Source: Pseudomonadota bacterium (lineage in GTDB: Bacteria; Pseudomonadota; Gammaproteobacteria; Natronospirales; REEB76). Taken from it: a stretch of 9,901 bases of DNA. The stretch is taken from contig JAJYBN010000024.1 in the NCBI GenBank assembly GCA_021779005.1, positions 1 through 9,901 on the forward strand, read 5' to 3'. Positions 5,052-9,901 of this stretch are shown piece after piece. The notes below the pieces were generated by a model. That model made no database searches, was not told where the DNA came from, and saw nothing but the letters and a program-made list of their open reading frames with translations. Position 1 is the first letter of the stretch. Each line of letters begins with the position of its first letter. The translations under genes were made by a program, and so were the position numbers.

Positions 5052-6868
5052 GCGGATGGTGCCGCTGATGGATGCTCTTTGCGAGACGGGCCGAAACTTA
5101 TGATGGTGTCGCCGGATCCGGGTGAGAATGTCGTGTTCTCGGCATACAGCATAAGTCCACCACCACGTTTCACCGCCATGAGTTGTTGGCCACCCTCGGG
5201 GCTGTCCGCCAGATATTTATCATAGGTATAGGTCTCGCTGAGACCGGTGTTCTGAAATGTCCAGCCGAGATTCAGTTTTCGCCACAATTCCTCATAAAGC
5301 GCTTCATCACCGAAAGCAATGCGTCCGCGCATCCCGCGGGTGACGCCCTTGGGATCGCCCACCTCGGCTGCATGCATGGGCAATTGGTATGCCTGACCGC
5401 GTCCGATGGATGGAGCGAAGCCTGTGCAGACCAAGGCGTTGTAAGCATCATTGCTGGTGCTGGCCAACAATATCCCTACGTCGTGCAGCTCAAGGGCTGC
5501 TTCCGCGGTTTCGGAAAGGATCTCGCCGTAGTACACCGGAATGCCGGCAAGGCGCGGCTTACTCAGGCGATTCCAGGAATTATCCACGATCAGGGCATTG
5601 GCGCCTGCTTTGATCAGGGCTTGCGCAAAACCTGTCGCCCAGGGTGATGCGCCCACAATCAGCACCCGGTTGCTGGCTACGGCGGCCAAGCCGAAGGCAC
5701 GCGCGATCCACTGTAGTGTCAGTCCATGCACCAGTACGCTGGCGAACACCAGTACGAATACCAGCGGCACCAACAGATCGGCATCCTGGTAGCCGGCGAT
5801 CTGCAACTGCGGCGCGAGGACACCGACCGTAGCCACGGCCACCACACCACGCGGTGCAATCCAGGCAAGCAATAAACGTTCGCGTTTGGGTATACCTGCG
5901 CCGAAGGTGGCGACCCAGACAGCGAAAGGGCGCGCAATTACCATGATGACAAATATCAGAAGCATGCCATCCCAGCGTAGCTTGGTGAGGATGCTTGGGT
6001 TCAGGTCAGCCGTCAGCACGATAAAGATGATGGATACCAGCAGGATGCTGATATATTCCTTGAAGCGCCGCATCTCTTCGATATTGGGAAGCCGCATATT
6101 CCCCATCACGATGCCCATGACCGTTACCGCCAACAGACCAGCTTCCTCCTGCAGCATATTCGTACCCACGAACACCACGATCACCAACGCCAGGGTGATG
6201 GGCAATTTCAGATATTCCGGTACCAGGTGACGACGAAATACCAGGCCGGTGATGTACGCCACGCCTCCACCGAGTCCACCGCCGGCTGCGACTGCGACTG
6301 TCAGATTCCAGGCCACCTGCCCGGAGAAACGTCCACTGGTCGAATAGATGAAATACTCGAATACCAACACTGCCAGCAGTGCCCCGATGGGATCGTTGAT
6401 GATGGCTTCCCACTTGAGATACGACGCGACCCGGCGTGTGAGCTTGGCATGGCGCAGCAGCGGCATGATCACCGTGGGTCCCGTGACCACGATGATGGCG
6501 CCAAACACAGCCGCCACCGGCCACGACAAACCGCCGATGTAATGCGTGGCGAGTGAATAAACGAGAAAGCTGATGGGCACACCGAGATAAACCAGGCGCC
6601 GCACACCCGTGGCTGCATGCCGCAGTTCATGGAACCGGAGGTTCAACCCGCCGTCGAAGAGTATCACCGCTACTGACAGACTGATGATCATCTGCAAGGC
6701 ATGGCCGAACTGTACTGATGGCTGCAGCACATGCAATACCGGTCCAGCCAGAATGCCGAACACACTTAACAGGATGATGGCTGGCAGCTGGATGCGCCAT
6801 GCGAGCCATTGAGCGCCCACACCGAGCAAGAGAATGACGGCAATTACAGCTGCAAGATCAAGATGCAT
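5048..6868 (-). CDS. CPA1-type cation/proton antiporter with C-terminal TrkA-N/RCK-like domain
   Basis: An inner-membrane Na+(K+)/H+ exchanger of 606 residues, expected to serve pH and ion homeostasis. Residues 1-390 are about 12-13 membrane segments with hallmark motifs: LFDGGL (70-75), VTGPTVIMPLLRH (128-140), the ion-site pair N158-D159 in EAIINDPIG (ND is typical of CPA1), and the later IAPRGVVAVA (338-347). Residues about 400-520 form a Rossmann fold: RVLIVGASPWATG (401-413), the second-strand acid in LIVDNSWNRL (D429), and DVGILLASTSNDAYNALV (463-480). The nucleotide loop reads GASPWATG, not GxGxxG, so nucleotide gating may be altered. Residues 540-595 resemble an added beta-rich domain. 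The start is modestly supported by GGGAC upstream. It is followed by an overlapping hydrolase gene. CPA2/Kef proteins are the alternative, but the ND pair and GPTV favour CPA1. Confidence 0.9.
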   Translation of the reverse strand: MHLDLAAVIAVILLLGVGAQWLAWRIQLPAIILLSVFGILAGPVLHVLQPSVQFGHALQMIISLSVAVILFDGGLNLRFHELRHAATGVRRLVYLGVPISFLVYSLATHYIGGLSWPVAAVFGAIIVVTGPTVIMPLLRHAKLTRRVASYLKWEAIINDPIGALLAVLVFEYFIYSTSGRFSGQVAWNLTVAVAAGGGLGGGVAYITGLVFRRHLVPEYLKLPITLALVIVVFVGTNMLQEEAGLLAVTVMGIVMGNMRLPNIEEMRRFKEYISILLVSIIFIVLTADLNPSILTKLRWDGMLLIFVIMVIARPFAVWVATFGAGIPKRERLLLAWIAPRGVVAVATVGVLAPQLQIAGYQDADLLVPLVFVLVFASVLVHGLTLQWIARAFGLAAVASNRVLIVGASPWATGFAQALIKAGANALIVDNSWNRLSKPRLAGIPVYYGEILSETAEAALELHDVGILLASTSNDAYNALVCTGFAPSIGRGQAYQLPMHAAEVGDPKGVTRGMRGRIAFGDEALYEELWRKLNLGWTFQNTGLSETYTYDKYLADSPEGGQQLMAVKRGGGLMLYAENTTFSPGSGDTIISFGPSRKEHPSAAPSA

Positions 6869-6981
6869 GGATCATTGTCCCGTATGGCTGATTTTGTATG
6901 CACTTACTGCTTTGAGTATCATACTGTTTTTCCCCTATAGGGCGTCCAAAAACAAGGCGCTACTAGCAGAGTGACACCGCT
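6869..6981. promoter_or_regulatory. Divergent antiporter / rocD control region with two palindromes
   Basis: Rightward for rocD: TTGAGT (6912-6917, four of six) and TATAGG (6936-6941, four of six) at 18 bp. Leftward for the antiporter: TATGAT lies on the minus strand within the dyad, without a clear -35. Two perfect palindromes sit here: AGTAT-C-ATACT (6915-6925), overlapping the rightward -35 and spacer and the leftward -10, and CCCTATAGGG (6933-6942), covering the rightward -10. Such placement is what an operator would show; the regulator is unknown. Confidence 0.4.
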
Positions 6982-8199
6982 ATGAACAAAACCATCGAAC
7001 TCGAGAACCGCTATTGCGCCTATAACTACCACCCGCTGCCGGTGGTGCTGACGCGCGGCGAAGGTGTGTATGTATGGGACGATGCCAGCAACAAATACCT
7101 GGACATGATGAGCGCCTATTCGGCCGTAAGTCACGGCCATGCACATCCGCGCCTACTGAAAGCCTTGCAACAGCAGGCGGCGCAACTTGCCATCTGTTCG
7201 CGTGCCTTCCACACCGACAAACTCGGTCCGTTCCTGAAGAAAGTCTGTGAGCTTACGGGCATGGACAAAGCACTGCCCATGAACACCGGCGCGGAAGCGG
7301 TGGAAACTGCCATGAAAGCTGCCCGCAAATGGGCTTACAAGGTCAAAGGTGTGCTCGCCGACAGAGCTGAAATCATCGTCTGCACCGGCAATTTTCATGG
7401 CCGCACAATCGCCATCGTCGGGTATTCCAGCGAGCCACAATACAAAGACGGTTTTGGACCGTTCCCAGTCGGCTTTAAAATCATTCCCTACGGAGATATA
7501 ACCGCGCTTGAAAAAGCCATCACACCGAATACCGCTGCATTTCTGGTGGAACCGATACAGGGTGAAGGCGGCATCGTGATCCCGCCGGCCAACTATCTGA
7601 AGAAAGCCGCTGAGCTCTGCAAACAGCACAACGTGCTGCTGATCTGCGATGAAATCCAGACAGGTCTTGGCCGCACCGGCAAATTGCTGGCCTGCCAGCA
7701 TGAGAATGTGCAACCGGATGGCTTGATCCTCGGCAAGGCCCTGGGTGGAGGCTTGCTACCGGTCTCCATGTTCCTGGCGGGACGTGAAGTGATGGACGTA
7801 TTCACCCCCGGTGACCACGGCAGCACCTTTGGCGGCAATCCATTGGCGGCAGCCGTGGGTTTGGAAGCGCTAAATGTGCTGATGGAAGAAAAACTCGCAG
7901 AACATTCTGCCGAGATGGGCGCATATCTTTTAGATAAGCTCCGCTTGCTAAAGAGTCCACTCATTAAGGCGCTGCGCGGCAAAGGATTATTTATTGGAAT
8001 CGAGATAGACCCAAGCAAGGCCAAAGCGCGCGAAGTCTGTGAACGACTCATGGCTCAGGGCATTCTCAGCAAGGAGACCCACGAGACCGTAGTGAGGCTG
8101 GCACCACCGCTGGTCATCACCCGCGAACAGATCGACTGGGCAGTCGAACAAATAGACCTGGTACTCAAGGAAATGTCCAGAGTGCGCGCGACTGGCTGA
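6982..8199 (+). CDS. rocD: Ornithine aminotransferase (ornithine--oxo-acid transaminase)
   Basis: A cytosolic PLP enzyme that moves the delta-amino group of ornithine to 2-oxoglutarate, giving glutamate-5-semialdehyde (in equilibrium with pyrroline-5-carboxylate) and glutamate. Class III aminotransferase motifs are complete in 405 residues: NYHPLPVVLTRGEGVYVWD (15-33) and MMSAYSAVSHGHAHP (42-56), both typical of RocD; the phosphate-binding NTGAEAVETA (101-110); FHGRT (138-142); the cofactor aspartate in CDEIQTG (D223); the Schiff-base lysine K252 in LGKALGGG; and HGSTFGGNPLA (279-289). The opening NYHPLPV segment separates it from ArgD/AstC and GABA aminotransferases. ATG 6982 has only a weak upstream GAGTG. 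It probably forms a single-gene unit ending at the hairpin at 8222-8245. With proC in this window it offers an ornithine-to-proline route, though the genes are not co-transcribed. Confidence 0.93.
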   Translation: MNKTIELENRYCAYNYHPLPVVLTRGEGVYVWDDASNKYLDMMSAYSAVSHGHAHPRLLKALQQQAAQLAICSRAFHTDKLGPFLKKVCELTGMDKALPMNTGAEAVETAMKAARKWAYKVKGVLADRAEIIVCTGNFHGRTIAIVGYSSEPQYKDGFGPFPVGFKIIPYGDITALEKAITPNTAAFLVEPIQGEGGIVIPPANYLKKAAELCKQHNVLLICDEIQTGLGRTGKLLACQHENVQPDGLILGKALGGGLLPVSMFLAGREVMDVFTPGDHGSTFGGNPLAAAVGLEALNVLMEEKLAEHSAEMGAYLLDKLRLLKSPLIKALRGKGLFIGIEIDPSKAKAREVCERLMAQGILSKETHETVVRLAPPLVITREQIDWAVEQIDLVLKEMSRVRATG

Positions 8200-8221
8200 T
8201 GGTCTGACCCGGCGCTTGTAA

Positions 8222-8245
8222 ATATGCCGCGCTGAGGCGGCATAT
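8222..8245. terminator. Shared hairpin between convergent rocD and amidase genes
   Basis: ATATGCCGC-GCTGAG-GCGGCATAT is a perfect 9-bp stem with a 6-base loop, 22 bases past the rocD stop and 38 bases past the amidase stop on the other strand. Only short T-rich stretches flank it (CTATT rightward, TTTACA leftward), so it is an imperfect rho-independent terminator, but its position between converging genes fits a bidirectional terminator. Confidence 0.65.
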
Positions 8246-8283
8246 CTATTGGGACTTGAATTATCTCGGCAACAAATCACCTA

Positions 8284-9901
8284 TCAAGGCGTGTTGCTGG
8301 GGCAAATCGGCGCCGGGGCGCTGATTGAATATGTTCCATGCGGCTCAGCCATGCTTGGGACTGCATCCGTATCGGATACGTGCGAGAGAAACCGCGGCCG
8401 GATACGCGCCCGCGTGGCCTGTTCAAAACCATAGCCGATGCTTATCAAAGTAGGTTCACTCCATCGGCCCGCAAAGAACACCATACCCACCGGCAGTCCA
8501 TGTACATTCCCGGCCGGAACGGTAATCGAGGGGTAGCCCGCCACCGCTGCCGGGCTATCGCCGCCGCCACCACTGTGATCTCCGTTGACCAAATCGGTGG
8601 TCCAAGCCGGCCCGGATGCGGGTGCCATGAGTGCATCCAGCGCACCCGCCTTCAAGGCCGCATCGATGCCCTCCGGACCGGTCAATCTTTTTTCTTCGGC
8701 GAGCGCCTCGGTATAGGCCTTGTCGGTCAACGGCCCTTTCGCTTCTGCTGCGATGAACAAATCCTGGCCAAACCACGGCATCTCCTGCCGTGCATGTTGC
8801 CGGTTAAATTCAATGATGTCTGCCAGAGTCTTCACCTTGAGTCCTCTGCGTGTGGCGAGGTAGGAATTGAGGTCATGTTTGAACTCGTAGAGCAGCACGG
8901 TCATTTCCGCTTTCTCATAGTCCTGGAGATGCGGCATTTTTACCGGCATAACCGTGGCACCGGCTGCGCGTAACGCCGTGACGCTCTGGTCGAGTATGCG
9001 GTCCACATTCGGATCGAAACCCGCCAGCCCGCAGACAACACCGATGTGTTTGCCACGCAAGCTATCCGGTTGTAGGAACTGCATATAGTCGGTCGCATGT
9101 TTGTCGGCATCCACAGTCGCCGGATCGCGCGGATCGCTGCCGGCAATCACAGACAGCACCGCAGCGGCATCAGTGACGCTGCGTGTCATGGGGCCCGGGA
9201 CATCCTGGCTGTGGGAGATGGGGACGATGCCCGCGCGGCTCACCAAGCCAAGTGTCGGTTTTATGTCCACGATGCCATTGACTGATGCTGGACAAGTCAG
9301 TGAGCCGTCGGTCTCCGTGCCCAAAGCCACCGTCACGAAGCCGGCAGAGACTGCGACGGCAGAGCCGGAACTGGATCCACAGGCATTGCGATCCAGCACG
9401 TAGGGATTGAGAGCCAGGCCGCCGCGCCCACTCCAGCCGCTGGTCGCATAACTGGAACGAAAATTTGCCCATTCGCTGAGATTCGTTTTGCCAAGCAGGA
9501 TGGCGCCGGCCGCCCACAGTTTGGCGACCACAGTGGCATCCTCACTTGCCGACGGGCCTGCCAGTGCCAATGACCCAGCGGTAGTCTGCATGCTTTCGCC
9601 AGTATCGATGTTGTCTTTCACTAGCACCGGAATACCGAACAACAGGCCGCGAGCTTTACCGGCTTTGCGCGCGCGGTCCCGCGCACGGGCTATTTTCAAT
9701 GCCTCCGGGTTGAGCTCGATGACAGAATTCACATGTGGGCCGTGCTGGTCGAGCGCCTGGATGCGTCGGATGAAGTCCCGAGTGAGCTCAACGGAAGTTA
9801 TTTTCCCGGCACCCAGCTCCTCCTGGAGCTGGGTAACCGACTCGTAATACAACTCACGCGGTGCCAGTTGCTGTTTCGCCGGCAGCTCCTGACTGAAAGC
9901 T
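8284..9901 (-). CDS. Amidase-signature family hydrolase, probably exported (5' end outside window)
   Basis: An amide or ester hydrolase of the amidase-signature superfamily; the true substrate is unknown. About 538 residues are visible and the frame is still open at the right edge. Numbering from the TTG at 9852, the Ser-cisSer-Lys triad is present: Lys79 in IPVLVKDNIDT, Ser160 in NACGSSSGSA and nucleophile Ser184 in GTETDGSLTCPAS, with the expected 24-residue gap between the serines. That TTG is unlikely to be the start: upstream codons continue without a stop as AFSQELPAKQQLAPREL, resembling the region just after a signal peptide in exported homologues, so export is an inference. GatA is less likely because of the full-length single-gene context and the TDGSLTCPAS form. 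The C-terminus carries about 30 extra residues after RPRFL, low in secondary structure and rich in Pro/Ser/Ala. It converges on rocD. Confidence 0.9.
   Translation of the reverse strand, partial: AFSQELPAKQQLAPRELYYESVTQLQEELGAGKITSVELTRDFIRRIQALDQHGPHVNSVIELNPEALKIARARDRARKAGKARGLLFGIPVLVKDNIDTGESMQTTAGSLALAGPSASEDATVVAKLWAAGAILLGKTNLSEWANFRSSYATSGWSGRGGLALNPYVLDRNACGSSSGSAVAVSAGFVTVALGTETDGSLTCPASVNGIVDIKPTLGLVSRAGIVPISHSQDVPGPMTRSVTDAAAVLSVIAGSDPRDPATVDADKHATDYMQFLQPDSLRGKHIGVVCGLAGFDPNVDRILDQSVTALRAAGATVMPVKMPHLQDYEKAEMTVLLYEFKHDLNSYLATRRGLKVKTLADIIEFNRQHARQEMPWFGQDLFIAAEAKGPLTDKAYTEALAEEKRLTGPEGIDAALKAGALDALMAPASGPAWTTDLVNGDHSGGGGDSPAAVAGYPSITVPAGNVHGLPVGMVFFAGRWSEPTLISIGYGFEQATRARIRPRFLSHVSDTDAVPSMAEPHGTYSISAPAPICPSNTP

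Noticed and set aside
8365..8380. Overlapping dyads ATCCG-TAT-CGGAT and CGTATC-G-GATACG as an operator
   Set aside because: They lie inside the amidase coding region near its 3' end, away from any start site. Short overlapping palindromes like this can arise by chance from codon choice.
8338..8973. 211-codon rightward frame opposite the amidase
   Set aside because: It is antisense to the catalytic-domain coding region of a clear amidase. The Arg/His/Cys-rich translation is typical of a shadow frame.
1..9901. Search for CRISPR repeats, tRNA or rRNA genes, transposases, integrases, toxin-antitoxin or defence genes
   Set aside because: No spaced direct repeats, cloverleaf-like sequence or recognisable mobile or defence protein was seen. 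Every long frame is explained by the housekeeping-type genes listed.

Overview
The window looks like chromosomal DNA from a gammaproteobacterium. The main reason is the conserved block pilT (leftward), yggS, proC, yggT (rightward), which is typical of that class. Other genes fit: an HU-like nucleoid protein, a Gram-negative outer-membrane barrel and an exported amidase. Base composition is moderately GC-rich and evenly coding-dense. I see no mobile element, CRISPR array, tRNA or rRNA, so this reads as core or near-core genome rather than an accessory island. A finer taxonomic placement is not possible from sequence reading alone.

Layout. Positions 1-615 (minus) hold the N-terminal 205 codons of the pilus retraction ATPase PilT, running off the left edge. 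A short divergent promoter region separates it from a rightward run: yggS (PLP homeostasis), proC (last step of proline synthesis) and yggT (a duplicated two-repeat membrane protein), with proC and yggT overlapping by ATGA. An HU-family protein with a lysine/alanine-rich N-terminal tail follows on its own promoter and ends at a strong GNRA-loop hairpin (3459-3482).

Three leftward genes converge on that hairpin. In transcription order they are a CPA1-type cation/proton antiporter with a C-terminal Rossmann domain (6868 to 5048), an alpha/beta hydrolase translationally coupled to it (5051 to 4416), and an outer-membrane beta-barrel protein that probably has its own promoter (4352 to 3636). Between the barrel stop and the hairpin, the leftward strand carries a short unassigned reading frame with coding-like composition (3493 to about 3618). 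It is either a small gene or the remnant of a lost one.

Right part. The antiporter faces rocD (ornithine aminotransferase, 6982-8199) across a 113-bp divergent region containing two perfect palindromes. rocD converges on an amidase-signature enzyme (8284 to beyond the right edge), with a 9-bp stem hairpin between them serving both.

Functional links are modest. ProC and RocD meet at pyrroline-5-carboxylate, since RocD makes glutamate semialdehyde/P5C and ProC reduces it to proline. They are not in one operon, so the link is metabolic and inferred. YggS, a PLP-binding protein, also connects loosely to the PLP-dependent RocD. I found no convincing new multi-gene system. The items most worth a second look are the unassigned frame before the shared terminator, the palindromes in the antiporter/rocD intergenic region, the degenerate nucleotide-binding loop of the antiporter, the HU tail and the amidase C-terminal extension.
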